Source of the DNA: CAYGUI01 sp964353115
GTDB lineage: Bacteria; Pseudomonadota; Gammaproteobacteria; JAGOUU01
Assembly (NCBI GenBank): GCA_964353115.1
Contig: CAYGUI010000011.1
Span: 1 to 31,359, forward strand
Reading direction: 5' to 3'
DNA length: 31,359 nt
Part shown: positions 15,523 to 23,645 of the stretch, one piece after another
How the letters are laid out: each line of letters starts with the position of its first letter
How positions within the stretch are numbered: position 1 is the first letter of the stretch
Notes under the pieces: generated by a model
The model's input: only the letters and a program-made list of their open reading frames with translations
What the model was told of the DNA's origin: nothing
Databases searched by the model: none
Position numbers and translations under genes: made by a program

Positions 15523-15729
15523 ATGGATAACGAAAATCAGAAAAATTTTTCAGAAAAATTAGAAATGCGTATTAAATTTTTAATTTTGGCATGGGGAGCT
15601 GCTAAAAATGTTTTATTTGGAGCTGCTTCAAGGTCGGTAAAATTTAAAGCCTTTTTATTTTTATTTATTTCAACGCCATTTGTGTATCTTGGTAAATTAT
15701 TTTTATATATTAGACAGGATAAAAAATAA
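15523..15729 (+). CDS. small membrane-associated hypothetical protein
   Basis: A 68-residue protein I do not recognise. A charged N-terminus (MDNENQKNFSEKLEMRIK) is followed by two hydrophobic segments (FLILAWGAAKNVLFGAA and FLFLFISTPFVYLGKLFLYI) and a basic end. It lies 9 bp after holB and 5 bp before the lipoprotein gene on the same strand, so it is probably co-transcribed. The tight spacing makes a real gene likely despite its size. Confidence 0.6.
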   Translation: MDNENQKNFSEKLEMRIKFLILAWGAAKNVLFGAASRSVKFKAFLFLFISTPFVYLGKLFLYIRQDKK

Positions 15730-15734
15730 AATTC

Positions 15735-16154
15735 ATGAAGTTTAAAGTAGTTGTCGTATCGTTTTTTTTGTTTTTATTATCTAGCTGTTCAAGTATAGAA
15801 AATATTTCTCTATTTAAGTCAAAAATTAAATTTACAGTAATTGCCGCTGTTAATTCTAATAATGGTGGAGTTGTTCATATGATGGTTAAATCTGTTAGCA
15901 AAACAGATTTTGTAAATCAAAGCTACGATGAGCTTTATGAAGACTTAATGGCCGAAAAATATTTAATTCATGAAATTATTAGTCCAAATAGTACTAAAAT
16001 TTTTAATATTCCAAAAGAAAAAATAGATAAAGAATCCTTGGGAATTTATTTTTTCTTTAAAGATACTAGTGGAAAATGGAGAAAATTAGTATCAAATCCA
16101 TTGCCTGGAAAAATCATTATTAATATAAATAATAATGACTTATATGTTAGTTAA
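15735..16154 (+). CDS. TssJ-like (type VI secretion) outer-membrane lipoprotein
   Basis: A 139-residue lipoprotein: signal peptide MKFKVVVVSFFLFLLSSC with lipobox Cys18, then a beta-rich domain. The pattern follows TssJ/SciN: a first strand with a VN pair (FTVIAAVNSNNGG), an F-V-N-x-S-Y-x-x-L-Y segment like TssJ's FMNADFFALYE, then ISPNSTKIFNIP, then LGIYFFFKDTSGKWRKLV, matching the conserved I-G-V-x-A-x-F-R-D-x-x-x-x-x-W-R. TssJ anchors the TssM-TssL membrane complex of T6SS to the outer membrane. No other T6SS gene is in the window. A lipoprotein of similar fold with another role (compare IglE of Francisella) is the main alternative. Confidence 0.62.
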   Translation: MKFKVVVVSFFLFLLSSCSSIENISLFKSKIKFTVIAAVNSNNGGVVHMMVKSVSKTDFVNQSYDELYEDLMAEKYLIHEIISPNSTKIFNIPKEKIDKESLGIYFFFKDTSGKWRKLVSNPLPGKIIININNNDLYVS

Positions 16155-16229
16155 TAGGTTAAGTTGTAATATTAAAAGTTTTAACTATTATTTAATTGTG
16201 TCTTTCTTAATTTACAAGGAATAAACTTA

Positions 16230-16595
16230 ATGAAGAAAATACTAATTTTTTGTGGGATCTTAGCGACTTACTTATTTATTATTGGGTGCGTGAGTGATAG
16301 TGGTGGCGGTAGTGGAGATACTACTTGCGTAAGTATATGTGAAAATTTGGGCGGGGAATATGTTGAAGGAGAGGGATTTTTTAATTGCAGTCTTTTAGAG
16401 ACTAGTGAAGATTATGCTAATTGTTCAGCAGCTTTTACTGCATTAAATGGCTTATGTTATTTTAATTCTGGTAATTCTGCGCCTAGTCCGATGTCTCCGC
16501 TTGCTGATCCTCCAGTCGTCATTGGCGCCCAAGTTTTAGGAGATGATTCCTCATGTGTGTGTAATGAGGTTGGTACGTGTGTTTCTATAGAGTGA
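16230..16595 (+). CDS. Cys-rich lipoprotein, paralogue A
   Basis: Unrecognised 121-residue lipoprotein. Signal peptide MKKILIFCGILATYLFIIGC with lipobox IIGC (Cys20), a Gly/Ser linker, then a cysteine-rich domain: TTCVSICENLGGEY, two or three further Cys, and C-terminal SCVCNEVGTCVSIE. Cys order and the closing CxC-x4-TCV pattern are shared with the lipoprotein at 17400, so the two are probably paralogues, both likely disulphide-bonded on the envelope. AAGGAA about 12 bp upstream can serve as ribosome site. The last 139 bp overlap the opposite-strand membrane protein gene. Confidence 0.65.
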   Translation: MKKILIFCGILATYLFIIGCVSDSGGGSGDTTCVSICENLGGEYVEGEGFFNCSLLETSEDYANCSAAFTALNGLCYFNSGNSAPSPMSPLADPPVVIGAQVLGDDSSCVCNEVGTCVSIE

Positions 16596-17320
16596 TTTGA
16601 GAGGCTAAAGCTATTAGTTAATGGTCTTGGCCCATTTTCAGTTGTTGATGGCGAAATATCAACTGAAGTGGGTTTTAAGATTGGTCTTTTTAGGCGCCAA
16701 AAATTAATAGATTTAGCTGCCCCGCTGGTTAAGTAATATACTGTTGCTATTGCAGCGGGGGCTGCAAAAAATATCGCTCCTAAAGTAAAGTGCCCTAAAA
16801 TTAAATATGCACAAACTATTGCAGCGGCGGTGCATGAGTAAAAAACAAATTTTCCAGCATCAATAAATATTTTATACTGCAGGTGCTCTTTATAGTTTTT
16901 CAAATCAGAAGGGCGTGGATGCTTGCTTATCTCACGAATTCTTGCAATATTTGTGATCATTTTTCCAAGTGAATATAAAGATTCAATAGCTGCAGCAGCT
17001 ACTGGAATATATAAGAAATTAATATTGTGAGTTATAAGTAACAGCATTCCCCCAGTTAGATTACATAAAAATTTGACACCGTAAATCAATATCGGACGTG
17101 CTTTAAAATCATTATGAAGCCAACATTTTTTAATAATATTAATAAGTTCAAATAAATCAACAGCAGCCATAGTGAGCATTAAGAAGGGGAAATAGATTGC
17201 TTGCAGGCGGGCTAATCCAATGGCCAAAACGTATGCTTTTCCATAAAAGTTTAATTCTGGTATTTCGTAATATTGACTATCAATATCATTAATTTGAGTT
17301 TGCATGCTTAAATTTAACAT
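16457..17320 (-). CDS. multi-pass membrane protein of unknown function
   Basis: A 287-residue protein with about five to six hydrophobic segments between residues 28 and 200 (AIYFPFLMLTMAAVDLFELI, ILIYGVKFLCNLTGGMLLLI, LYIPVAAAAIESLYSL, FYSCTAAAIVCAYLIL, AIFFAAPAAIATVYYL). A polar Ser/Thr/Pro/His-rich C-terminal tail of about 75 residues follows. I recognise no family. The tail's final 46 codons lie opposite the 3' end of the Cys-rich lipoprotein gene at 16230; both frames look genuine, but the overlap is unusually long. The start at 17318-17320 faces a divergent promoter region shared with the second lipoprotein at 17400. Tail composition resembles bacterial effectors, though this is only an impression. 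Confidence 0.6.
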   Translation of the reverse strand: MLNLSMQTQINDIDSQYYEIPELNFYGKAYVLAIGLARLQAIYFPFLMLTMAAVDLFELINIIKKCWLHNDFKARPILIYGVKFLCNLTGGMLLLITHNINFLYIPVAAAAIESLYSLGKMITNIARIREISKHPRPSDLKNYKEHLQYKIFIDAGKFVFYSCTAAAIVCAYLILGHFTLGAIFFAAPAAIATVYYLTSGAAKSINFWRLKRPILKPTSVDISPSTTENGPRPLTNSFSLSNHSIETHVPTSLHTHEESSPKTWAPMTTGGSASGDIGLGAELPELK

Positions 17321-17399
17321 TATTAGCTAGACTTGTAAATTTAATACTTTTTACTAATATTAAAAAGTAAGTGAATTTTTTTTGAAAGAGGGAAAGACT

Positions 17400-17708
17400 A
17401 TGAAAAATTTAGTAAAAATTGGGATCGTAGCTTTATTTTTAATTGGTGTAACTAGCTGTGGTGCCTTGGTTTCTATGGGCGGTAGTACTGTCACTTGTTT
17501 GGATGCTTGTAATGCGGTTACTGGCGGAAGTTTTGCAAATACTATTTGTACTATAAATAGTAATGCTTTTCAGTCGTGTGATGTAATAGCTTCGCAGGCC
17601 CCTAATGTTGCCGAGACTTGCACAACTGGCGATGGATTTTCTGTGGTATTAGGTACGGAAACTCCTACTGACTGCTCATGTAACGGAACTACTTGTGTAG
17701 ATGCTTAA
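17400..17708 (+). CDS. Cys-rich lipoprotein, paralogue B
   Basis: A 102-residue lipoprotein from the ATG at 17400, preceded by a good ribosome site (GAGGGA, about 8 bp). Signal peptide MKNLVKIGIVALFLIGVTSC with lipobox VTSC (Cys20). The mature part has VTCLDACNAVTGGSFANTIC, further Cys, and ends DCSCNGTTCVDA. Against the lipoprotein at 16230 it shares TC-x3-C-(E/N)-x3-GG-x-(Y/F), central Cys residues and the C-terminal CxC-x4-TCV motif. Function unknown. It ends 8 bp before the left arm of the inverted repeat that covers the gltX start. Confidence 0.68.
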   Translation: MKNLVKIGIVALFLIGVTSCGALVSMGGSTVTCLDACNAVTGGSFANTICTINSNAFQSCDVIASQAPNVAETCTTGDGFSVVLGTETPTDCSCNGTTCVDA

Positions 17709-17716
17709 ATAATAGC

Positions 17717-17804
17717 CCGGGTTTTCATCTACAAATTATAGTGGCAATGGTGTAAAATATAGAAAATTTCACAAGCTATCCACTATATGATTATGAAAAC
17801 CCGG
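17717..17804. promoter_or_regulatory. nested inverted repeat over the gltX start codon
   Basis: Outer arms CCGGGTTTTCAT (17717-17728) and ATGAAAACCCGG (17793-17804) are perfect 12-bp complements, and the right arm contains the gltX start codon. Inner arms TATAGTGG (17737-17744) and CCACTATA (17780-17787) are perfect 8-bp complements. Together they make a 20-bp-pair stem with an 8/5-nt internal loop and a 35-nt apical loop. There is no T-run, so it is not a typical terminator. A TAAAAT at 17753-17758 inside the apex could be a -10 box. Confidence 0.6.
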
Positions 17805-19166
17805 TTCGCACCAAGTCCGACTGGAGAAATGCATTTTGGCAATATTCGGGCTGCACTATTTAACTATCTTGTTTCTAAAAAGAATAACAGTGATTTTCTG
17901 CTTCGCATTGAAGATACAGATAAATCACGCTCTAATCCAGCCTTTACTGAGCAAATTTATACTGATTTAGAGTGGTTGGGTCTAAATTGGACTGATGGTC
18001 CGTATAAGCAATCTGAGCGCGCAGAAATTTATAATAGCTATTATGATAAGTTGATAACTAATAATCAAGCTTACCCATGCTTTTGCTCAGATGAAAAATT
18101 AAAATTAAATCGTAAATTACAACTCTCTCAAGGTTTACCGCCAAGATATGCTGGAACTTGCAAGGAATTATCGCAAGAAGAGGTAGCTTCGCGCATTGCG
18201 GCAGGTGAGACACCTTCATTACGCTTTGCTGTGCCACAAGATGTAGTAATCATGTTCGATGATGCTATTAAAGGTGAGCAAAAATTTTCTTCGAATGATA
18301 TTGGTGACTTTATTATCCGTCGTGCTGATGGATCTTCATCATTTATGTTTTGTAGTATTTTAGATGATTCATCAATGGGTGTTGACTTGGTATTGCGCGG
18401 TGAAGACCATCTAACCAATACACCACGTCAGCTATTAATTTTACAAGCTTTTGGATTAAAAGAGCCACGTTATGGTCACATGTCATTGATTGTGAATCAT
18501 GATGGCGGTAAATTTTCTAAACGCTTAGGATCATTAAGCGCCGCAGATTTAAAAGAGCAAGGCTTTTTGCCATTAGCGGTAGTTAATTACTTGGCGCGCG
18601 TTGGGCATAGCTTTAAGCAAGAAATTGGTTTTGCTAATTTACATCAGTTAGCGCAAAATCTTAGCCTTGAAAGCTTTTCAACGTCGCCTTCACGCTTTGA
18701 TGAAGCGCAGCTTGAATATTGGCAAAAACAAGCAGTGATAAATTTATCTGATGATGAATTTTGGCAGTGGATTAAGAGTGATGTTAGTGATTTGATTGCT
18801 GATGATATTAAATACAAATTTATCAGTGCTGTTCGTGCTAATGTCGAATTTCCACAGTTTGCGCGTCACTATGCTGAATTAATTAAAGCAGAAAAATTAA
18901 CTTACAGCGATGAAGGTAAAGATGTTTTACGTGAAGCGCCAGATAATTTTTTCAAGACTGCGCGAGAATTTATGAATGATAATTTTGATTATCAAGAATT
19001 AGTAAATCATTTAAAAAGTAGTTTAAATATTAAAGGGAAGGCATTGTTTATGCCACTTAGAATTGCCATTACTGGGCAAAATTATGGCCCTGAAATGTTA
19101 TTGTTAACTGAATTAATTGGTAAAGAAAAAATATTACAGCGCTTGGAGCAAGCAGAAAATTTATGA
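17793..19166 (+). CDS. gltX: glutamyl-tRNA synthetase
   Basis: Class I aminoacyl-tRNA synthetase charging tRNA-Glu. From MKTRFAPSPTGEMHFGN the 457-residue protein has the HIGH-type signature at residues about 9-17, the KMSKS-type KFSKR at 240-244, and the catalytic FIIRRADGSSSFMF strand. Zinc-region Cys follow C-x-C-x24-C (CFC ... GTC), but the fourth ligand position is Glu rather than the His of E. coli. Two start codons are possible, 17787 and 17793; the family N-terminus K-(T/V)-R-F-A-P-S-P-T-G favours 17793, which lies in the right arm of an inverted repeat. The stop overlaps cysS (ATGA), indicating translational coupling. Confidence 0.96.
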   Translation: MKTRFAPSPTGEMHFGNIRAALFNYLVSKKNNSDFLLRIEDTDKSRSNPAFTEQIYTDLEWLGLNWTDGPYKQSERAEIYNSYYDKLITNNQAYPCFCSDEKLKLNRKLQLSQGLPPRYAGTCKELSQEEVASRIAAGETPSLRFAVPQDVVIMFDDAIKGEQKFSSNDIGDFIIRRADGSSSFMFCSILDDSSMGVDLVLRGEDHLTNTPRQLLILQAFGLKEPRYGHMSLIVNHDGGKFSKRLGSLSAADLKEQGFLPLAVVNYLARVGHSFKQEIGFANLHQLAQNLSLESFSTSPSRFDEAQLEYWQKQAVINLSDDEFWQWIKSDVSDLIADDIKYKFISAVRANVEFPQFARHYAELIKAEKLTYSDEGKDVLREAPDNFFKTAREFMNDNFDYQELVNHLKSSLNIKGKALFMPLRIAITGQNYGPEMLLLTELIGKEKILQRLEQAENL

Positions 19167-20533
19167 TTATTTATGATAGCTTAACAAAGCAAAAACGCGA
19201 GTTTAAGCCATTAGAAGACAACAAAGTAAAAATGTATGTTTGTGGCATGACCGTTTATGATTTGTGTCACTTGGGACATGCACGTACGCAAGTTGCTTTT
19301 GATATTATTTATCGTTACTTAAGTTATAAAGGCTATGACGTAAATTATGTGCGTAATATTACTGATATTGATGACAAAATAATCAAGCGTGCTAATGAAA
19401 AACAGATAGAAATATCAAAATTAACGGCAGAAAATATTGATTATATGCACGAAGATTTGAGTCAATTATTTATTGCTGATCCAAGTTGTGAGCCAAAAGC
19501 TACTGATAATATTGAAAATATAGTGTCAATGATTGCTGATCTAATCGTAAAAAATAGCGCTTATGTTGGTAAAAATGGTGATGTTTTTTATTCGGTAGAA
19601 AGCTTTGCCGATTATGGCAAATTATCAGGACAAAAATTAGATAGTTTACAAGTTGGCATTAGAGTTGAAGAAAATGATGCTAAAAATAACCCGCATGACT
19701 TTGTATTGTGGAAGTTAGCGAAAGAAGGCGAGCCAGCGTGGGATTCACCATGGGGAGCTGGGCGTCCAGGTTGGCATATTGAGTGCTCGGCTATGGCGCG
19801 TGATTTATTGGGCGATAGCATCGATATTCATGGTGGAGGTTTTGATTTACGCTTTCCACACCATGAAAATGAAATAGCACAAACTGAAGCTGTGACGAAT
19901 AAACCTTTTGTTAATTTTTGGATGCATGCTGGATTTTTAAATATAAAAGATGAAAAAATGTCTAAATCTTTAGGTAATTTTTTATCAATTCGCGATGCTG
20001 TAAAAATATTTGATAGTGAGGTTTTGCGGTTTTTCTTAAGTTCGTATCACTATCGTAGTGAAGTAAATTATAGTGAAAGCAATATTAAAAAAGCCCAGGA
20101 AAGTTTAAATACTTTATATATTTCACTTCGTGACTTTGATATTGATTTTAGCGATGATAGCGAGCTAGAGCAGAGTTTTATCGATAAGTTTGAACAAGCA
20201 ATGGATGACGATTTTAATACACCAGAGGCTTTTGCTGTATTATTTGAGCTTGCTCATGAAATAAATAAAACAAAGTCTAGTATTTTAGCTAATACTTTAT
20301 ATTATTTAGCTAGTATTTTAGGTCTTTTACAATATGATCCAGAAGAATATTTTAAAAATTCTTATCATGATTCTGGATTATCTAACGAAGAAGTGGACAG
20401 TTTATTGCAACAGCGTGTAGCTGCGAGAAAAGATAAAAATTGGCAGCTAGCCGATGAAATTCGCGATAAATTAACAGAAAACAATATTATTTTAGAAGAT
20501 GATGCCAGTGGTACAAGATGGCGACGGGGGTGA
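19163..20533 (+). CDS. cysS: cysteinyl-tRNA synthetase
   Basis: Class I synthetase charging tRNA-Cys. The 456-residue protein shows CGMTVYDLCHLGHARTQ with zinc ligand Cys27 and the HIGH-type HLGH at 36-39. HIECSAMARDLLG, GGGFDLRFPHHENEIAQ (zinc and substrate residues) and KMSKS at 265-269 follow. The C-terminal anticodon region ends DDASGTRWRRG, as in other CysRS. Length is close to E. coli CysS (461). It overlaps gltX by 4 bp and is followed by pyrG after 6 bp. A gltX-cysS pair is unusual for E. coli-like genomes. Confidence 0.97.
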   Translation: MIIYDSLTKQKREFKPLEDNKVKMYVCGMTVYDLCHLGHARTQVAFDIIYRYLSYKGYDVNYVRNITDIDDKIIKRANEKQIEISKLTAENIDYMHEDLSQLFIADPSCEPKATDNIENIVSMIADLIVKNSAYVGKNGDVFYSVESFADYGKLSGQKLDSLQVGIRVEENDAKNNPHDFVLWKLAKEGEPAWDSPWGAGRPGWHIECSAMARDLLGDSIDIHGGGFDLRFPHHENEIAQTEAVTNKPFVNFWMHAGFLNIKDEKMSKSLGNFLSIRDAVKIFDSEVLRFFLSSYHYRSEVNYSESNIKKAQESLNTLYISLRDFDIDFSDDSELEQSFIDKFEQAMDDDFNTPEAFAVLFELAHEINKTKSSILANTLYYLASILGLLQYDPEEYFKNSYHDSGLSNEEVDSLLQQRVAARKDKNWQLADEIRDKLTENNIILEDDASGTRWRRG

Positions 20534-20539
20534 TTTGAT

Positions 20540-22156
20540 ATGACAAAATTTATATTTATAACAGGTGGAGTAGTTTCATCATTAGGTAAAGGTATTACGG
20601 CAGCTTCATTGGCTTCTGTGCTTGAGAGTCGTAAGTTAAAAGTTACGATTGCAAAATTAGATCCATATATCAATCTTGATCCAGGCACTATGAGTCCTTT
20701 TCAACATGGAGAAGTTTTTGTAACTGATGATGGTGCGGAAACAGATTTAGATTTAGGTCATTATGAGCGCTTTTTATCAACTAATATGACCAAGTTAAAT
20801 AATTTTACCTCAGGTCGTGTTTACAATGATGTTATTGCCAAAGAGCGCAAAGGTGAATATTTAGGTGCAACAATACAAGTAATACCGCATATTACTGATA
20901 ATATTAAAGAGCGAATTTTAGCTTGCGGTAAGGGTTTTGATATTGCATTAATTGAAGTTGGCGGTACTGTTGGTGATATTGAATCTTTACCATTTTTAGA
21001 AGCTATTAGGCAGCTTGGCGTAGAGTTAGGGAGCGAAAATGCATTATTTATGCATTTAACCTTAGTGCCTTATTTAACTTGTAGCGGTGAATTAAAAACC
21101 AAGCCAACTCAGCATTCGGTAAAAGAATTACGTTCAATTGGTATTCAGCCAGATATTTTAGTTTGTCGTAGTGATAAAGAATTACCAGAAGATGAGCGTA
21201 AAAAAATAGCATTATTTACTAATGTTGAGCCACGTGCGGTAATTTCAGCGCCAAATGTTAATACGATTTATAAAATTCCTTTGATATTACACGAGCAAAA
21301 ATTAGATGATTTTGTATTGGAAAAATTTAATATTAATGCTTGGGGTGCAAAATTAGCACCATGGGAAAAAGTTGTTTCAACTGTGGAAAATCTTGATGGC
21401 GAAGTAAATATTGCAGTAGTTGGTAAATATATAGAGCTTGCCGATGCTTATAAATCTATTAACGAAGCGTTATTACATGCTGGGATGAAATTAAATTCTA
21501 AAGTTAATATTAATTATATTGATTCTGAAAAACTGGAAGCAGAAGGCGTCGAGTTATTAAAAAATAATGATGCTATTTTAGTTCCTGGTGGTTTTGGTTC
21601 ACGTGGCGTGGAAGGAAAAATTTTAGCAATAAAATATGCGCGTGAAAATAATATTCCATTTTTTGGAATCTGTCTTGGTATGCAGCTAGCGATTATTGAG
21701 TTTGCACGTAATGTTGTAAATTTGGTTGATGCGAATAGCACTGAAATAAACAAAGAAACTAAACATCCTGTTGTGGGATTGGTAACTGAGTGGACTTCTA
21801 CTAACGGAAATATTGAAAGGCGTAGCGCTGATGGTAATTTGGGCGGCACTATGAGATTGGGTGCACAAAAATGTAATTTGGAAAAAGATAGTAAAGCTTA
21901 TGAAAGTTATGGTGTAAAGCAAATTAGTGAACGTCATCGCCATCGTTATGAAGTTAATAATAGCTTTGTATTGATGCTAGAGCAGGCTGGTCTTAAAATT
22001 TCAGGTCGCTCTGAAGATGGAAATTTAGTGGAAATAGTTGAGCTTGATAATCATCCATGGTTTTTAGCATGTCAATTTCATCCGGAATTTAAATCTGATC
22101 CGCATGTTGGACATCCATTGTTCATTAGTTTTGTTAAGGCGGCTATATCATCATAG
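20540..22156 (+). CDS. pyrG: CTP synthase
   Basis: Glutamine-dependent CTP synthase, last step of pyrimidine nucleotide synthesis. The N-terminal synthetase domain starts KFIFITGGVVSSLGKGITAA and contains KLDPYINLDPGTMSPFQHGEVFV. The C-terminal class I glutamine amidotransferase domain has the nucleophile in GICLGMQ (Cys378) and the HPEF diad (His514, Glu516). Length 538 versus 545 in E. coli. It lies 6 bp after cysS. In relatives kdsA and eno follow; here a family A repeat begins at the stop codon and eno follows directly. Confidence 0.98.
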   Translation: MTKFIFITGGVVSSLGKGITAASLASVLESRKLKVTIAKLDPYINLDPGTMSPFQHGEVFVTDDGAETDLDLGHYERFLSTNMTKLNNFTSGRVYNDVIAKERKGEYLGATIQVIPHITDNIKERILACGKGFDIALIEVGGTVGDIESLPFLEAIRQLGVELGSENALFMHLTLVPYLTCSGELKTKPTQHSVKELRSIGIQPDILVCRSDKELPEDERKKIALFTNVEPRAVISAPNVNTIYKIPLILHEQKLDDFVLEKFNINAWGAKLAPWEKVVSTVENLDGEVNIAVVGKYIELADAYKSINEALLHAGMKLNSKVNINYIDSEKLEAEGVELLKNNDAILVPGGFGSRGVEGKILAIKYARENNIPFFGICLGMQLAIIEFARNVVNLVDANSTEINKETKHPVVGLVTEWTSTNGNIERRSADGNLGGTMRLGAQKCNLEKDSKAYESYGVKQISERHRHRYEVNNSFVLMLEQAGLKISGRSEDGNLVEIVELDNHPWFLACQFHPEFKSDPHVGHPLFISFVKAAISS

Positions 22157-22278
22157 CCGTCATTCCCGCGTAGGCGGGATCTAGTTTTATAATTTCTGGA
22201 TTCCCGCCTACGCGGGAATGACGGTATCGCGGGAATGACGGTATCGCGGGAATGACGGTATCGCGGGAATGACGGTAT
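22157..22278. repeat. family A palindromic repeat with four 17-bp tandem units
   Basis: Opposed arms CGTCATTCCCGCGTAGGCGGGA (from 22158) and GGATTCCCGCCTACGCGGGAATGACGG (22198-22224) flank a 20-bp AT-rich loop. The right arm passes into four identical 17-bp units CGCGGGAATGACGGTAT at 22211, 22228, 22245 and 22262, ending at 22278. The element starts one base after the pyrG stop and ends 30 bp before eno. Confidence 0.93.
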
Positions 22279-22308
22279 CAAAGGTAAATGACGAAGTGGA
22301 GACAATAA

Positions 22309-23589
22309 ATGAGTAAAATACAAAAAATTATCGGACGTGAAATAATTGATTCACGCGGTAATCCAACAGTTGAAGCAGATGTTTATTTAGAAGATGGTAG
22401 TATGGGGCGTGCGGCAAGTCCTTCTGGTGCATCAACTGGTACACGTGAAGCTGTTGAATTACGCGATAACGATAAAGGACGTTTTCTAGGTAAAGGCGTG
22501 CTAAACGCTGTAAAAAATATCAATAAAATTGCTGAAAAGATTATCGGTCTTGATGCAAGTCAGCAAAATATAGTTGATCAAGAATTAATAGCATTAGATG
22601 GTACTGATAATAAATCTAATTTAGGTGCTAATGCAATTTTGGCGGTTTCTCTTGCGGTTGCTAAAGCTGCAGCAAATTCGCAGAAAAAATCTTTTTATAA
22701 ATATTTGGGTAATAACGAAGCAACTTTACTACCGCTACCAATGATGAATATTATTAACGGCGGAGCGCATGCGGATAACGCTGTTGATATTCAAGAATTT
22801 ATGATTATACCTATTGGGGCTAAAACTTTTAGTGAAAGTCTGCGTATGGGTTGTGAAATTTTCCACACTTTGAAAAAAGTTTTGCGTAATAAAAAATTAA
22901 ACACTGCCGTTGGTGATGAAGGTGGTTTTGCTCCTGATTTATCAAGTAATGAAGAGGCTCTTGAGTTAATTTTATTAGCGATAGAAGAGGCTGGCTTTAA
23001 AGCTGGGAAAGATATTTATTTAGGTCTTGATGTTGCAAGTTCTGAGTTATATAAAGACGGCAAATATAATCTTTACTCGGAAAATAAAGTTTTAGATTAT
23101 AAGGAGTTTGCAGCTTATCTTGAAAAATTAGTGGATAACTATCCTATAATTAGTATTGAAGATGGTATGGCTGAAGATGATTGGCTGGGTTGGCAAGAAT
23201 TGACTTCGCGTTTAGGAGATAAAATTCAATTAGTTGGTGATGATTTATTTGTAACTAATACTGAAATTTTAGCGCGCGGCATTAAAGAAAATATTGCTAA
23301 TGCTATTTTGATCAAGCCGAACCAAATAGGAACACTTACTGAAACCTTAGAAGCCATAAAGATGGCGCAAGATGCGGGTTATAATACGGTGATATCGCAT
23401 CGCTCAGGTGAAACAGAAGATGCAACTATTGCTGATTTGGCGGTTGCAACTAATGCAGGCCAAATTAAAACTGGTTCGTTGTGCCGCTCTGATCGTATGG
23501 CGAAATATAATCAGTTATTACGTATCGAGCAGGAGTTGGGAGATCGTGCTGTTTTTGCTGGGAATAAGGTTTTTGAAAAATATATTTAA
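22309..23589 (+). CDS. eno: enolase
   Basis: 2-phosphoglycerate dehydratase of glycolysis, also a degradosome component in E. coli. The 426 residues include REIIDSRGNPTVEADV, the substrate loop GAxSGAST (SPSGASTGTREAVELRD), GDEGGFAP, and the signature LIKPNQIGTLTETLEAI with the catalytic Lys near residue 336. SHRSGETED and the TGSLCRSDR tail region complete it. A GGAG ribosome site lies about 8 bp before the ATG, just downstream of the 17-bp array. Length is typical (432 in E. coli). Confidence 0.98.
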   Translation: MSKIQKIIGREIIDSRGNPTVEADVYLEDGSMGRAASPSGASTGTREAVELRDNDKGRFLGKGVLNAVKNINKIAEKIIGLDASQQNIVDQELIALDGTDNKSNLGANAILAVSLAVAKAAANSQKKSFYKYLGNNEATLLPLPMMNIINGGAHADNAVDIQEFMIIPIGAKTFSESLRMGCEIFHTLKKVLRNKKLNTAVGDEGGFAPDLSSNEEALELILLAIEEAGFKAGKDIYLGLDVASSELYKDGKYNLYSENKVLDYKEFAAYLEKLVDNYPIISIEDGMAEDDWLGWQELTSRLGDKIQLVGDDLFVTNTEILARGIKENIANAILIKPNQIGTLTETLEAIKMAQDAGYNTVISHRSGETEDATIADLAVATNAGQIKTGSLCRSDRMAKYNQLLRIEQELGDRAVFAGNKVFEKYI

Positions 23590-23593
23590 TTTT

Positions 23594-23643
23594 CTGGGTT
23601 CCCGCCTTCGCGGGAATGACGGAAGAAGCGCGGGAATCCAGTA
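23594..23643. repeat. family A palindromic repeat between eno and ftsB
   Basis: CTGGGTTCCCGCCTTCGCGGGAATGACGG followed by GCGCGGGAATCCAG. The hairpin TTCCCGC-CTTC-GCGGGAA is at 23599-23616. It occupies nearly the whole gap between the eno stop and the ftsB start and carries any ribosome site ftsB uses (GGAA near 23635). Confidence 0.85.
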
Positions 23644-23645
23644 TT

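Noticed and set aside
17709..17792. T-box riboswitch upstream of gltX
   Set aside because: There is no T-box sequence, specifier loop or terminator T-run. Only the inverted repeat is supported.
22157..22224. Family A palindrome as an intrinsic terminator of pyrG
   Set aside because: The stem is strong but no T-run follows either arm. Partial attenuation of read-through is possible but cannot be supported from the sequence.
22078..22323. Minus-strand 81-codon frame with Arg/Pro/Ser repeats
   Set aside because: It is a translation of the family A arms and the 17-bp array, overlapping pyrG and the eno start, with no protein-like composition.
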